A stretch of 64,000 bases of DNA from CAWACP01 sp963780655 (GCA_963780655.1 CAWACP010000004.1:868001-932000); one strand, 5' to 3'. Counted from the stretch's first letter, positions 51,474 to 61,749 are shown. Notes: generated by a model not told the origin, from the letters alone. Translations and numbers: made by a program.

Positions 51474-51980
51474 ATGGAAGGAATCTCAAAACGGGTCGCG
51501 GCTGCTTCGGCAATCGTAGCCGCGTGGGTCGTCCTTATCTCGCCGTTGGAAGCACGGTATCGCTCATTGGGGAATCCTGTCGACATGCCGATCTCGCTTA
51601 GAACGGGCGACGTGAAAAGGACCGACTTCACGGCAAAGAACGGGCCCTATGACATCATCATTCGAGTTAAGAAGAATCTTCCGGTTGCGCAAATTGACTG
51701 CCTGCTGGGAATACACTACACCGAACCCGATTGCGGTAGACCGCCTGCGGTGGTGGTGAACTGGAAACTGTGGAGCGAAGGAAAGATAGTTGATTCTGGT
51801 CCCCCGACGGATTACCGGCATGGTGGTAGCTGGAGCTCAGGATATGTCGGGTTATTCCTGGGCGGATTCATAGGAAAGAAGGGAAAGGCGTATAACCTGG
51901 AGATAACTGTTGTTGGCGACGGCTCTGCACTCGATGTGACGGACCCTCACCTTGTCGTGCAATTCAGCGACTACGATTAG
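51474..51980 (+). CDS. hypothetical protein with N-terminal membrane segment
   Basis: A 168-residue protein beginning MEGISKRVAAASAIVAAWVV, a likely uncleaved or signal helix, then a soluble beta-rich region (GPYDIIIRVKKNLPVAQIDC, LLGIHYTEPDCGRPPAVVVN, YVGLFLGGFIGKKGKAYNLE). Two Cys close together may form a disulfide, fitting export. Base composition is lower in GC than neighbours, which hints at transfer. An in-frame ATG at 51411 adds 21 residues. Function unknown. Confidence 0.65.
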   Translation: MEGISKRVAAASAIVAAWVVLISPLEARYRSLGNPVDMPISLRTGDVKRTDFTAKNGPYDIIIRVKKNLPVAQIDCLLGIHYTEPDCGRPPAVVVNWKLWSEGKIVDSGPPTDYRHGGSWSSGYVGLFLGGFIGKKGKAYNLEITVVGDGSALDVTDPHLVVQFSDYD

Positions 51981-52049
51981 GGGAGCGCGAATGCTCCTGC
52001 CTCGGATGCCGTTCCTGCGGCAACCCAGTGCGAGGTGACCGTCTGCTGC

Positions 52050-52105
52050 TTGACACCCCTCTCAGAATGTGTGATTATTCATAGTAGTGAATAAACATTC
52101 ACTAC
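52050..52105 (+). promoter_or_regulatory. argF promoter overlapping two ARG boxes
   Basis: TTGACA at 52050-52055 and GATTAT at 52073-52078 (17-base spacing) form a plausible sigma-70 promoter. A perfect ARG box, TGAATAAACATTCA (52088-52101), sits inside the 22-base palindrome GTAGTGAAT-AAAC-ATTCACTAC (52084-52105). A weaker box with one good half-site (ATTCA, 52077-52081, partner TGTGT) lies 20 bases upstream, centre to centre. ArgR hexamers bind paired boxes, and argR is encoded at 55964, so arginine repression of the operon is well supported. Confidence 0.85.
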
Positions 52106-52122
52106 TCTGACAGGAGGAGTCG

Positions 52123-53091
<969 letters not shown>

Positions 53092-53092
<1 letters not shown>

Positions 53093-53121
53093 CCGCTCCC
53101 TCGCGGTCGCGGCTCAGTTCC
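53092..53121. repeat. GGTCGCGGCTCAG-type repeat in argF-argG gap
   Basis: ACCGCTCCCTCGCGGTCGCG, continuing GCTCAGTTCC, begins at the argF stop and fills most of the 44-base gap before argG. It is the same family as 45694-45763, 46254-46282 and 18961-19021. Confidence 0.85.
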
Positions 53122-53136
53122 ATACAATCAAGGTTT

Positions 53137-54354
<1,218 letters not shown>

Positions 54355-54365
54355 ACCTGATTCGA

Positions 54366-54484
54366 GTGGGGCAGGCGCCTCGCCTACGGCGGTCGCCCCG
54401 GCCGCCTGGTCCGGCGGAACAGGCATTCAGAACTTACCGAGCAGGCCGACGAGGCGTCGGCCGCAGGCGAGGCGCCCGCCCCAC
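54366..54484. repeat. GTGGGGC-type palindromic repeat, argG-argH gap
   Basis: A 119-base element from GTGGGGCAGGCGCCTCGCCT to GGCGAGGCGCCCGCCCCAC. The right half is almost identical to that of 25256-25355. It lies between argG and argH and does not interrupt coding. Confidence 0.92.
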
Positions 54485-54553
54485 AAACGCTACCTTTATT
54501 TGTGCGACCCGGCCCGGGTCGCGGGTGCTGAAGCGTGCGGCACGGGGCTGCTT

Positions 54554-55936
54554 ATGAAACTCTGGGGCGGCCGCTTCGAGACCGGACCTTCCGAGGTCTT
54601 CGAGCACTTCTCCGGCTCGCTCGACTTCGACCGGCGTCTGCTGGATGCCGATGTGCGCGGGTCGCAGGCGTTTGCGCGCGCGCTGGAGCGGGTGGGCATT
54701 CTTACCGCCGCCGAGCGCGAGCAGCTGGTCGCGGCGTTCGATCAAATCCGCGAGGCCGCGAAGCAACCGGCCTTCTTCGAAGGCGCCACCGACGAAGATA
54801 TCCACACGCTGGTAATTCGCAAGTTGAAGGAGCGTGTGGGCGACGTCGCCGACAAGATCCACACGGGCCGCAGCCGCAACGAGCAGGTATCGCTCGACAC
54901 GCGCTTGTGGCTGCGCGAGGAGATCGATTCGGCGCGCGCGCGGCTGCACGCGGTGATGCGCGCGCTTATCGCGCTGGCCCGGAAGTACCCGGACGCGGTG
55001 ATTCCCGGCTACACGCACCTGCGTCGCGCGCAGGCCGTGCTGTGGCCCCATTATCTGCTCGCCTATTTCGAGATGCTCGCGCGTGATGACGAGCGCCTGG
55101 CTGACGCGCGGCGGCGCACGAATCTGTTGCCGCTCGGCTCGGGCGCGCTGGCTGGCAGCGGCTTCCCTTTCGACCGCGCCGCCATCGCCGCCGACCTCGG
55201 TTTCGACGGCATCACTCGCAACAGCATGGACGTTTCCGCCGACCGTGATTTCGTGCTCGACTTCCTCTACGCCGCGTCCACCGTCATGTTGCACCTCAGC
55301 CGCCTCGCCGAGGACTGGATCCTCTATTCGAGCGAGGAGTTCGGCTGGCTGGAGCTGAGCGATGGAGTGACCAGCGGGTCGAGCCTGATGCCGCAGAAGA
55401 AGAATCCCGATTCCCTCGAGCTGCTGCGCGGCAAGAGCGGCCGCGTGTTCGGCTCGCTTACATCGCTGTACGTCATGGCGAAGGGCCTGCCGATGACTTA
55501 CAATCGCGACCTGCAGGAGGACAAAGAGCCGCTGTTCGAGGCGGCCGATCAGTTGGCCATGTCGCTGGACATGATTCGCGTCGTCATCGAAACGGCGGAG
55601 CTGAAGCCGGAAAGGCCGGCGCAGGCGGCGGAAGAGAGCTGGGTGGTGGCTACCGATCTGGCCGAGGCGCTCGCGCGGGCCGGGACGCCGTTCCACCGGG
55701 CGCATCGGATCGCGGGTAAACTGGTGCTCGAAAGCGTGAAGACCGGCCGCAGTCCGGCGGACTGGACGGCGGAAGAGCTGGTGAAGTTCTCTCCGGAGTT
55801 TCGGCCCGAAATGGCCGAGCTGCTCAAGCCGCGCGCGGGGATGGCGTCGCGCGAGCTGCCCGGCGGTACAGGGCCGGAAACGGTGCGCCGCGCGCTGGAT
55901 GAAGCGGAAGCGCGCCTGTCACGCGGGCAATTGTAG
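54554..55936 (+). CDS. argH: argininosuccinate lyase
   Basis: A 460-residue fumarase-superfamily enzyme that splits argininosuccinate into arginine and fumarate. It begins MKLWGGRFETGPSEVFEHFS. Key motifs: VADKIHTGRSRNEQVSLDTR, PGYTHLRRAQAVLWPHYLLA (catalytic His), and the signature GSSLMPQKKNPDSLELLRGK with the catalytic Ser. ATG 54554 is chosen over 54500. The stop TAG (55934-55936) lies in a short repeat hairpin. The downstream argR follows after 27 bases. Confidence 0.97.
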   Translation: MKLWGGRFETGPSEVFEHFSGSLDFDRRLLDADVRGSQAFARALERVGILTAAEREQLVAAFDQIREAAKQPAFFEGATDEDIHTLVIRKLKERVGDVADKIHTGRSRNEQVSLDTRLWLREEIDSARARLHAVMRALIALARKYPDAVIPGYTHLRRAQAVLWPHYLLAYFEMLARDDERLADARRRTNLLPLGSGALAGSGFPFDRAAIAADLGFDGITRNSMDVSADRDFVLDFLYAASTVMLHLSRLAEDWILYSSEEFGWLELSDGVTSGSSLMPQKKNPDSLELLRGKSGRVFGSLTSLYVMAKGLPMTYNRDLQEDKEPLFEAADQLAMSLDMIRVVIETAELKPERPAQAAEESWVVATDLAEALARAGTPFHRAHRIAGKLVLESVKTGRSPADWTAEELVKFSPEFRPEMAELLKPRAGMASRELPGGTGPETVRRALDEAEARLSRGQL

Positions 55937-55937
55937 A

Positions 55938-55955
55938 GCAGGCGTTTTCGCCTGC
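55938..55955 (+). repeat. GCAGGCG-TTTT-CGCCTGC hairpin after argH
   Basis: A perfect 7-bp stem with TTTT loop directly after the argH stop. The reverse complement occurs at 19075-19092. It lacks a downstream T run, so it is a repeat-family hairpin and not a clear terminator. Confidence 0.75.
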
Positions 55956-55963
55956 ATGCGGAA

Positions 55964-56401
55964 ATGAACAAGGCATATCGGCAGGGTCAGATCCTCAAGC
56001 TGATTCGCGCCAAATCTGTCCGTACCCAGGAGGATCTCGCCCGCGAGCTGCGCGACGGCCTCGGCGTGCCGGCCACGCAGGTGACGCTCTCGCGCGATAT
56101 CCGCGAGCTTGGACTCGTGAAGACGCCGGAGGGATACCGTCAGGTTGCCGTGCAGGCCGCGCCGGAGCTGGCCGATGTTGCCGCCGAGATTCTTCAGGAC
56201 GTGCGGCAGGCGCAGAACCTCGTGGTCCTGAAGACCGCGCCGGGCAACGCCAACGCATTGGCCGTGGCCATCGATGCGGAGAGCATGCCGGAGGTGGTGG
56301 GCACCATCGCCGGCGACGACACTATTCTGCTGATTGCGCCGGATAACGATGCGGCCGCCGCTTTGCGCGAGCGGTTCCTCGCGTGGGCCACCGCGGAGTA
56401 A
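55964..56401 (+). CDS. argR: arginine repressor
   Basis: A 145-residue ArgR. The winged helix-turn-helix is at about 5-65 (RQGQILKLIRAKSVRTQEDL; RELRDGLGVPATQVTLSRDI; ELGLVKTPEGYRQVAV). The C-terminal oligomerisation and arginine-binding domain carries LVVLKTAPGNANALAVAIDA, VVGTIAGDDTILLIAPDND (the DD arginine site) and ALRERFLAWA. Its own targets are the ARG boxes ahead of argF at 52088-52105, so it likely closes a feedback loop on the cluster it ends. Confidence 0.96.
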   Translation: MNKAYRQGQILKLIRAKSVRTQEDLARELRDGLGVPATQVTLSRDIRELGLVKTPEGYRQVAVQAAPELADVAAEILQDVRQAQNLVVLKTAPGNANALAVAIDAESMPEVVGTIAGDDTILLIAPDNDAAAALRERFLAWATAE

Positions 56402-56410
56402 ATTGACGTT

Positions 56411-56629
56411 ATGCTCTTCCATGTGCTCTTCACCCTTCTGGTCCTGGTTGTCTTCATCGCTGCAACCGTATTCTGGATAAAGATGCTCATCGAATGCGTG
56501 ATGAAAGAGCCGGATACCGGGAATACGAAGCTCGTCTGGGTCATCATCATCGTTTTCACGCACATTATTGGGGCGCTGATCTACTATGTGGTGAGAAGGC
56601 CGCAGCGCTACGCTGAAGTTGGGCGATAA
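56411..56629 (+). CDS. small membrane protein, PLD-nuclease N-terminal (PLDc_N)-like
   Basis: A 72-residue protein with two membrane helices: FTLLVLVVFIAATVFWIKML and LVWVIIIVFTHIIGALIYYV, joined by CVMKEPDTGNTK. The second helix ends YYVVRRPQRY. This two-helix arrangement matches the PLDc_N domain found alone as short membrane proteins in many bacteria; function is unknown. It starts nine bases after the argR stop, so it may be read with it. Confidence 0.8.
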   Translation: MLFHVLFTLLVLVVFIAATVFWIKMLIECVMKEPDTGNTKLVWVIIIVFTHIIGALIYYVVRRPQRYAEVGR

Positions 56630-56640
56630 CAAGGAGAGAA

Positions 56641-57132
56641 ATGCCAACCGAACCGTGGCTCAGTGGCTCACTGGAAGGCGTGCACGTCATGGTTGCGCCG
56701 ACGCTCTTTTCATATCAGCAGGCGCGTGAAGATCTGGCGCACTGGACCGAAGGCCTGAGCGATGAACAGATCTGGGCGACGCCGCACGGCCTGGCGCCGC
56801 TCGGCTTTCAGCTTCGGCACATCGCGGGCAGCGTGGAGCGGCTCACCACGTATCTGATCGGCGAGCAGCTCACGCCCGATCAGGTAGCAGCGATGAAGAA
56901 GGAGCAGGAACCCGGCGAGGGCAGGGAAGCGCTGCTGCGTCGTGTGGACGAGGCGCTGCAGAAATCCGAAGACGCCATCCGCGCGCTCGATCCGGCGCTG
57001 CTGGAAGAGCCGCGCGTGGTTGGCCGTAAGATGCTGCCGACAACTGTGGCCGGTCTGCTGGTGCACCTCGCCGAACACACGCAGCGGCACGTGGGCGAGG
57101 CGATCATCACCGCGAAGCTCGTCCGCCAGTAG
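56641..57132 (+). CDS. DinB-family metal-dependent protein
   Basis: A 163-residue four-helix-bundle protein of the DinB/YfiT family. Metal-ligand histidines appear in LGFQLRHIAGSVERLTTYL and LVHLAEHTQRHVGEAIITAK. Early helix: FSYQQAREDLAHWTEGLSDE. Relatives are thiol transferases or of unknown role; many respond to DNA damage only by name. A good ribosome-binding site (AAGGAGAG) precedes ATG 56641. Eleven bases separate it from the small membrane gene upstream. Confidence 0.9.
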   Translation: MPTEPWLSGSLEGVHVMVAPTLFSYQQAREDLAHWTEGLSDEQIWATPHGLAPLGFQLRHIAGSVERLTTYLIGEQLTPDQVAAMKKEQEPGEGREALLRRVDEALQKSEDAIRALDPALLEEPRVVGRKMLPTTVAGLLVHLAEHTQRHVGEAIITAKLVRQ

Positions 57133-57150
57133 CGGCGCACGACCCCGGGG

Positions 57151-57207
57151 CATGCAGGCTGAAAGCTCTACTGTTCTCGGCCGGAAGTAGAGCAGGCTTT
57201 CAGCCCA
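57151..57207. repeat. inverted repeat, GCAGGCTGAAAGC type
   Basis: GCATGCAGGCTGAAAGCTCT near 57151 pairs with GAGCAGGCTTTCAGCC at its right end (about 57191-57206), with a loop between. It is a variant of the 19071-19098 and 55938-55955 hairpins. It lies in the DinB-Ku gap. Confidence 0.65.
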
Positions 57208-57246
57208 ATGCCGTATAGTTTTCCCGCTTTCGAACACCTGGCCGAT

Positions 57247-57366
57247 GTGGGGCGGGCACCCTCGCCCGCGGTCGGCGCCCCCGCCGGCCTGCTCCCATAC
57301 GCGACAACTCTACTCTCCGCGGCCAGCGGGGCCGGGGGCCCCGCGCAGGCCGGGGGCCTGCCCCAC
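57247..57366. repeat. GTGGGGC-type palindromic repeat, DinB-Ku gap
   Basis: A 120-base element from GTGGGGCGGGCACCCTCGCC to CGGGGGCCTGCCCCAC. The ends match the other copies but the centre differs (TCCCATACGCGACAACTC), which marks a separate sub-type. Confidence 0.9.
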
Positions 57367-57417
57367 AAAAGGGACTTCGACTCAGCTCGCCGTCGAAAAC
57401 TATATGGCATTAGGCTT

Positions 57418-58329
57418 TCAGCCTGCGCTTCTCTTCCTTGCCGGTTTCTGAGCGGCGCTGGTGGCCGGTTTCTTCAGCGCGGCGAGGCTCTTCTGCAGCG
57501 CATCCATGATGTCCACCACTTTCTCGGCGCCCTTCGGCTGCTCCGCTGCCGCGGCTGTCTGCCGGCCTGCGATGCGCGACTGAATCAACTGCTCCAGCCG
57601 CTCCTTGTAGGTATCGCGGAACTTCTCCGGCTCGAACTTCGCCGTCTGCGCCTCCACCAGAAGCTTCGCCATCTCCAGTTCTTTCGGCTTCACCACGCCG
57701 GTGTCCGCCGGGAATTCCTCGTCCGCATGGACCTCGCTCGGGTAGAACATCGTATGCGCGATCAGGCCGCGCTTGCCCGGCCGGACTACCACGATGTGTT
57801 CCCGCCGATGCATGGCCAACTCCGCCAGGCCGACGTAACCGGTCTCGCGCAGGGTCTCGAAGAACAGTGCGTAGGGCCGCTCGCCGCCGCTGTCCGGCGC
57901 CACATAGTACGAGCTCTCGTAATAAACCGGGTCGATTTCATCGAGATGCACGAACTCGACAATCTGCATGTCGCGCCTGGTTTCCGGGGTGATGGCGCGG
58001 AGGTCCTCTTTGGTCACCACCACGTAGCGGCCCGGATCGTACTCATAGCCGCGCACCAGATCGCTCCTCGGGACGGGCTGCGGAGGCGCTTCGTCCCGAT
58101 CTCCGGCGTCGGGAACATACGCGGCCTGGCGAATGCGCGACAGCACGGGCGGCGGCGGCTCAGCAGGCGAGGCCTGTCTGCTCCTGGGCGGAGCCGGGGC
58201 CTCCTGTTCCTGGGGCTGCCGATAGAGCTGCCGAAATTTCACTTTGTCCGCCCGAGCCGCCCGGTACAGCTTCACCGGGATGGTCACGAGCCCGAACGCG
58301 AGATGCCCTTTCCAGACGCTGACCGGCAT
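57418..58329 (-). CDS. ku: Ku DNA-end-binding protein
   Basis: A 303-residue bacterial Ku protein, which binds broken DNA ends for non-homologous end joining. It begins with the family start PVSVWKGHLAFGLVTIPVKL, and has DLVRGYEYDPGRYVVVTKED, EIDPVYYESSYYVAPDSGGE and IVVVRPGKRGLIAHTMFYPS. Between about residues 40 and 88 a proline/Arg-rich insert (PPRSRQASPAEPPPPVLSR) replaces the usual zinc-containing loop seen in many Ku proteins. The Lys-rich tail (KKPATSAAQKPARKRSAG) is typical. The ligase partner LigD is not in this window. Confidence 0.92.
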   Translation of the reverse strand: MPVSVWKGHLAFGLVTIPVKLYRAARADKVKFRQLYRQPQEQEAPAPPRSRQASPAEPPPPVLSRIRQAAYVPDAGDRDEAPPQPVPRSDLVRGYEYDPGRYVVVTKEDLRAITPETRRDMQIVEFVHLDEIDPVYYESSYYVAPDSGGERPYALFFETLRETGYVGLAELAMHRREHIVVVRPGKRGLIAHTMFYPSEVHADEEFPADTGVVKPKELEMAKLLVEAQTAKFEPEKFRDTYKERLEQLIQSRIAGRQTAAAAEQPKGAEKVVDIMDALQKSLAALKKPATSAAQKPARKRSAG

Positions 58330-58374
58330 GTTTCTGATGATACGACCATAGGAAGGTGAAAGTGTTTCAGGGAT

Positions 58375-59067
58375 TCACAGGCTCATCAGAGTGCGGAACC
58401 GCTGCGCCTGGCGCCGCGACATCTCCACATCGGGGGCGCCGCGAAGGCTCACCTGCAGGCCGCCGCTCACCGACGGCTCGATCTTCTCGATGAAGCGCGT
58501 GTTCAGGATGTGCTTCCGGCTGGCGCGGAAGAACACGTCCGCATCGAGCCGCTGCTCCAGGTAGTTCAGCGATCGCAGTATCAGCGGGCGCTCGCCGCCG
58601 AAGTGCAGCCGCGTATAGTTGCCCTCCGATTCCAGCAGCACGACATCGCTGACGGCGACAAACCAGCACCGCTCGCCGTCCTTCACGAAGATGCGCCGCG
58701 GTCCTGCGTCGCCTCGGCCGGCCGGCGGCCGGACTTTCGCCAGCGCCGCCCGAAGCCTCTCGCGGCCAACCGGCTTCAGCAGATAATCGAGAGCGTTCAC
58801 TTCGAACGCTTTCAGCGCGTACTCGTCGTACGCGGTGGTAAAGATCACGGGTGGCGCGTGGTCCAGGTCGGCCAGCAGGTCGAACCCGCTGCGGCCGGGC
58901 ATCTGGATATCGAGGAACACCAGATCCGGATCGCCCGCGCGAATTTTCGCCAGGGCATCGGCTGCGCCGCTCGCCTCGTCGATCGACTCGATTTCCGGGA
59001 AGCCGCCCAGCATCCTCCGCAGTTCGTTGCGCGCAAGGCGCTCGTCATCGACGATGAGCACGTGCAT
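58375..59067 (-). CDS. LytTR-family response regulator
   Basis: A 230-residue regulator. The receiver domain is residues 1-115 (VLIVDDERLARNELRRMLGG, DLVFLDIQMPGRSGFDLLAD with the phospho-acceptor Asp, and YLLKPVGRERL). The C-terminal LytTR DNA-binding domain at about 130-228 has RRIFVKDGERCWFVAVSDVV, YLEQRLDADVFFRASRKHIL and NTRFIEKIEPSVSGGLQVSL. It follows the LytS-type kinase gene, which ends six bases before its ATG at 59067, so the two form one system. Confidence 0.93.
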   Translation of the reverse strand: MHVLIVDDERLARNELRRMLGGFPEIESIDEASGAADALAKIRAGDPDLVFLDIQMPGRSGFDLLADLDHAPPVIFTTAYDEYALKAFEVNALDYLLKPVGRERLRAALAKVRPPAGRGDAGPRRIFVKDGERCWFVAVSDVVLLESEGNYTRLHFGGERPLILRSLNYLEQRLDADVFFRASRKHILNTRFIEKIEPSVSGGLQVSLRGAPDVEMSRRQAQRFRTLMSL

Positions 59068-59073
59068 GGCGGG

Positions 59074-60114
59074 TTACCTCATGAACGGAAGAGAGACTTC
59101 CGCGAGCACCAGCCCGTGACCGTTCTCTCCCACTCTGAACGTTGCGCGGTCGCCATGCAGCAGCCGTAGACGCTCGCGCGCATTCGGCAGGCCCACGCCG
59201 TCATGACCGGGCCGCGGCGCCCAACCGCCGCTGTTCAGCACGCGAATGCGCAACGAGCCGTCATCAACGCTGGCGGATACCTGAATGCTGCCGCCCTCCG
59301 GCAACGTGGCGATGCCGTGCCTCACCCCGTTCTCCACCAGCGTCTGCACCAGCATGGGAGGAATGCGGGCATCCAGCGACTCGGGTGCGATTTCCAGTTC
59401 GACACGGAGCCGCTCCTCGAAGCGGATTGCTTCCAGATCGAGGTAGGTGCGCACCGCTTCCATCTCCGACGCGAGCGTCACGGTTTCCTGCTTGCCAGCC
59501 TGCAACGAATATCGGAGAATTCCGGCCAGCTCGTCGATCATGTCGCGGGCGCGCGCCGGGTCTTCCGTAATCAGAGCGCGAATGCTGTTCAGGCAGTTGA
59601 ACATGAAATGCGGATTGAGCTGCTGGAGCAATGCGCGATGCTCGGCGTCGCGCGCCAGCACGGCGAGGTGCAGCTTTTCGATCTCCGCGTTACGCAGCCG
59701 CTCCACGAAGTGAACTCCACAGTAGATCACCGCCCACAGGAACAGACAGATGCTCCAGACGAACACCGCAATCGGAAGCCAGGCGAGATTATTTGCGCGC
59801 AACGTTCCCATGCGGAACACGAACACCGAGGCCAGAGCAGAGACGACGGTTACGGCAATTCCGCCGGCGATGCTCGCGGCGAAGATGCGCACCGTCAGCG
59901 CGCCGACGCCGCGGTCGAGCCAGCGGCGCCTGCGGATGATGCCGCGCAGCAGATGCGAACATAAGCCTGCGAGCGCGTCTTCAAAAACGCAAATGCCCAC
60001 CATCCGCCACGTGAGCGGCGTCTGCGCGCTGAAGAAGAGAATGCTGATGACGGCGTGCGCTCCCCAGCCGCCGAACTGGAGGAGCGCATAGAGCCGTCGC
60101 CGCGAGAGCTTCAT
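59074..60114 (-). CDS. LytS-type membrane sensor histidine kinase
   Basis: A 346-residue kinase with about four N-terminal membrane helices (LLQFGGWGAHAVISILFF; AASIAGGIAVTVVSALASVF; LAWLPIAVFVWSICLFLWAV) and the His_kinase signature LNPHFMFNCLNSIRALI with the phosphorylated His. The ATPase domain has LVQTLVENGVRHGIATLP and GWAPRPGHDGVGLPNARERL. ATG 60114 overlaps the hydrolase stop as ATGA, so hydrolase, kinase and regulator are one operon. The true start was chosen for that overlap over an ATG 14 codons upstream. Confidence 0.93.
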   Translation of the reverse strand: MKLSRRRLYALLQFGGWGAHAVISILFFSAQTPLTWRMVGICVFEDALAGLCSHLLRGIIRRRRWLDRGVGALTVRIFAASIAGGIAVTVVSALASVFVFRMGTLRANNLAWLPIAVFVWSICLFLWAVIYCGVHFVERLRNAEIEKLHLAVLARDAEHRALLQQLNPHFMFNCLNSIRALITEDPARARDMIDELAGILRYSLQAGKQETVTLASEMEAVRTYLDLEAIRFEERLRVELEIAPESLDARIPPMLVQTLVENGVRHGIATLPEGGSIQVSASVDDGSLRIRVLNSGGWAPRPGHDGVGLPNARERLRLLHGDRATFRVGENGHGLVLAEVSLPFMR

Positions 60115-61004
60115 TTGTGTGCTTCGAGGAAGCTGTCGGTTTGCTGTAGGAACCATTCCGGGTCGTCCAGCATGACGAAGTGCCGCGCCTTTTCCGCCAT
60201 CACGAACCGAAAGTCCTTCACGCCGGCGTACTGCGCGTGGAAGTTCTTCTCCACCGCGTCACGCGTGGTGTAATCCTTCAGCCCGATCCACGTGCCTATC
60301 ACCAGCACCGGCGAGGTGACGCGAGCCGTGTCGGTCCGCAGATCGTGCACAAAGAGATCATACATCGCGTTTCCAACCGCGACGGGATCTGATTGCAGCC
60401 CCCAGCCGAGGACCATCTGATAATTCGCGTCGCTTGTGACCATGGATCTGATGGCCATCTCGCTGCTCTTCCGGCGGTCCTGTTCACTGCCGGTAGTCAT
60501 CGCTTTGCGCATCATTTCCGCTTGCGGCCGGACGTTCTCCGCCGTCGCTCCCTGCTGAAAAACAGCCGGCAGGAATGGCAGCGAATCGACGATGATCACC
60601 GGGCCGGTGAGGTCGGGGTATGTCTCGGCCAGCCAGAGCGCGAGAAATCCACCGAGGCTGTGGCCTACGATTACCGGCTTATCGAGGTGACTGTCGCGAA
60701 TATAGCGGGCGAGGTCGTCGCGCACGGTTTCGAGGAACGGCGCTTCGATGCGCGGCTCTCCGGCGAACCCGGCCAGTGTGAGCACATGGCATTCGTAGTG
60801 ACCGGCGTAATGCGCCACCACGCCGTTGTACGTTTCTCCCGAAGACGCAAGGCCTGGGATGAGGATCATGGGCCGGCCGGAGCCGGTCACCGAAACATGG
60901 AACGACGGACGCGCGGGCTCGTTGGACGTGGCCGCGATCAAAGGATGTGCCCAGGCCAGCAGAGCCAAAATGGCCGCCGGCGCGAAGGAACTGCGAAGTT
61001 GCAT
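60111..61004 (-). CDS. exported alpha/beta hydrolase
   Basis: A 297-residue hydrolase with a signal peptide (LRSSFAPAAILALLAWAHPL). The oxyanion region is MILIPGLASSGETYNGVVAH; the nucleophile Ser is in VIVGHSLGGFLALWL; a late His is in EKARHFVMLDDPEWFLQQ. The substrate is unknown. ATG 61004 follows GGAGGG. It leads an operon with the LytS/LytTR two-component system, so the signal sensed may relate to its substrate or product; that is inference. Confidence 0.88.
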   Translation of the reverse strand: MQLRSSFAPAAILALLAWAHPLIAATSNEPARPSFHVSVTGSGRPMILIPGLASSGETYNGVVAHYAGHYECHVLTLAGFAGEPRIEAPFLETVRDDLARYIRDSHLDKPVIVGHSLGGFLALWLAETYPDLTGPVIIVDSLPFLPAVFQQGATAENVRPQAEMMRKAMTTGSEQDRRKSSEMAIRSMVTSDANYQMVLGWGLQSDPVAVGNAMYDLFVHDLRTDTARVTSPVLVIGTWIGLKDYTTRDAVEKNFHAQYAGVKDFRFVMAEKARHFVMLDDPEWFLQQTDSFLEAHK

Positions 61005-61098
61005 TCTACCCTCCTGCGGCAACTCTAAGGCTGGAATGGCGGCGGCGCCGGTGAATTGTGACGAGCGGCGATTACGGCGGGCGGGCGGCGGTCTTCTC

Positions 61099-61138
61099 TT
61101 GACAATTGACTCGGATTCCGATATAACGGTGTCCGAGT
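61099..61138 (+). promoter_or_regulatory. PadR promoter with palindromic operator
   Basis: TTGACA (61099-61104) and TATAAC (61122-61127) are separated by exactly 17 bases. ACTCGGA (61109-61115) and TCCGAGT (61132-61138) form an inverted repeat across the -10 region. The ATG (61139) starts within a few bases of the predicted transcript start, so the mRNA is nearly leaderless. Confidence 0.75.
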
Positions 61139-61486
61139 ATGGCCGAAGATCTGAGCCCCTTCCTGCCCCTCTCGCCGGCCGCGCTGCACATCCTTTTGTC
61201 CCTCGCCTCGGAAGACCGGCACGGCTACGGCATCATGCAGGAAGTCACGCGCCAGTCGGAGGGCCAGTACAAGCTCGGCCCCGGCACGCTCTACGACAAC
61301 CTGGAAAAGCTGATGAAGCAGGGCATGGTGGAAGAGGCGCCGCAACGCTCGCCGAATGACGATCCGCGGCGGCGATACTACCGGCTCACCTCGTTCGGAC
61401 GGCGCGTGCTGTCCACCGAAATCGCTCGACTCGAAGGCGTCGTGCGGGAAGCAAAGCGCCACCTGCGCCCAAGGACCGCTACATGA
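61139..61486 (+). CDS. PadR-family transcriptional regulator
   Basis: A 115-residue winged-helix regulator of the PadR family: SPAALHILLSLASEDRHGYG, IMQEVTRQSEGQYKLGPGTL, YDNLEKLMKQGMVEEAP and RRRYYRLTSFGRRVLSTEIA. It likely represses its own operon through the palindrome over its promoter. Its stop overlaps the next gene (ATGA), and that gene and two ABC genes follow, a common acidobacterial arrangement. ATG 61139 has no ribosome-binding site because the transcript is nearly leaderless. Confidence 0.93.
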   Translation: MAEDLSPFLPLSPAALHILLSLASEDRHGYGIMQEVTRQSEGQYKLGPGTLYDNLEKLMKQGMVEEAPQRSPNDDPRRRYYRLTSFGRRVLSTEIARLEGVVREAKRHLRPRTAT

Positions 61487-61743
61487 TGCGCACAATCTAC
61501 TGCTGTCTGTTGCTCCTGCATCCGCCCGCGTTCCGGCGGCAGTTTGCAGGCGAGATGTTGTGGATTTTCGACGAGTCCGCGGGAACGGCGGGCGCCGCCC
61601 CGCTCATGGCCGATGGCCTCGCCTCGCTCGCGCGCCAGTGGCTGGTGCGGTACGGCACCTGGAAGGTGGCCGCCGCAGCGCTCGGCGGACTGCTGTACAT
61701 GCTGCTGGGCACGTACTGCATCACCTCATCCTGGTGGAGCTGA
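61483..61743 (+). CDS. small membrane protein of PadR-ABC operon
   Basis: An 86-residue protein with a short N-terminal segment resembling the permease-associated pattern RTIYCCLLLLHPPAFRRQFA, then GEMLWIFDESAGTAG, and a membrane helix (WKVAAAALGGLLYMLLGTYC). The N-terminal part matches the start of acidobacterial MacB/FtsX-type permease genes (HPPAFRRxFGxEM), so it may be a remnant or a small conserved companion. Coupled to PadR by ATGA overlap; six bases before the ABC ATPase gene. Confidence 0.72.
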   Translation: MMRTIYCCLLLLHPPAFRRQFAGEMLWIFDESAGTAGAAPLMADGLASLARQWLVRYGTWKVAAAALGGLLYMLLGTYCITSSWWS

Positions 61744-61749
61744 GCGGCC

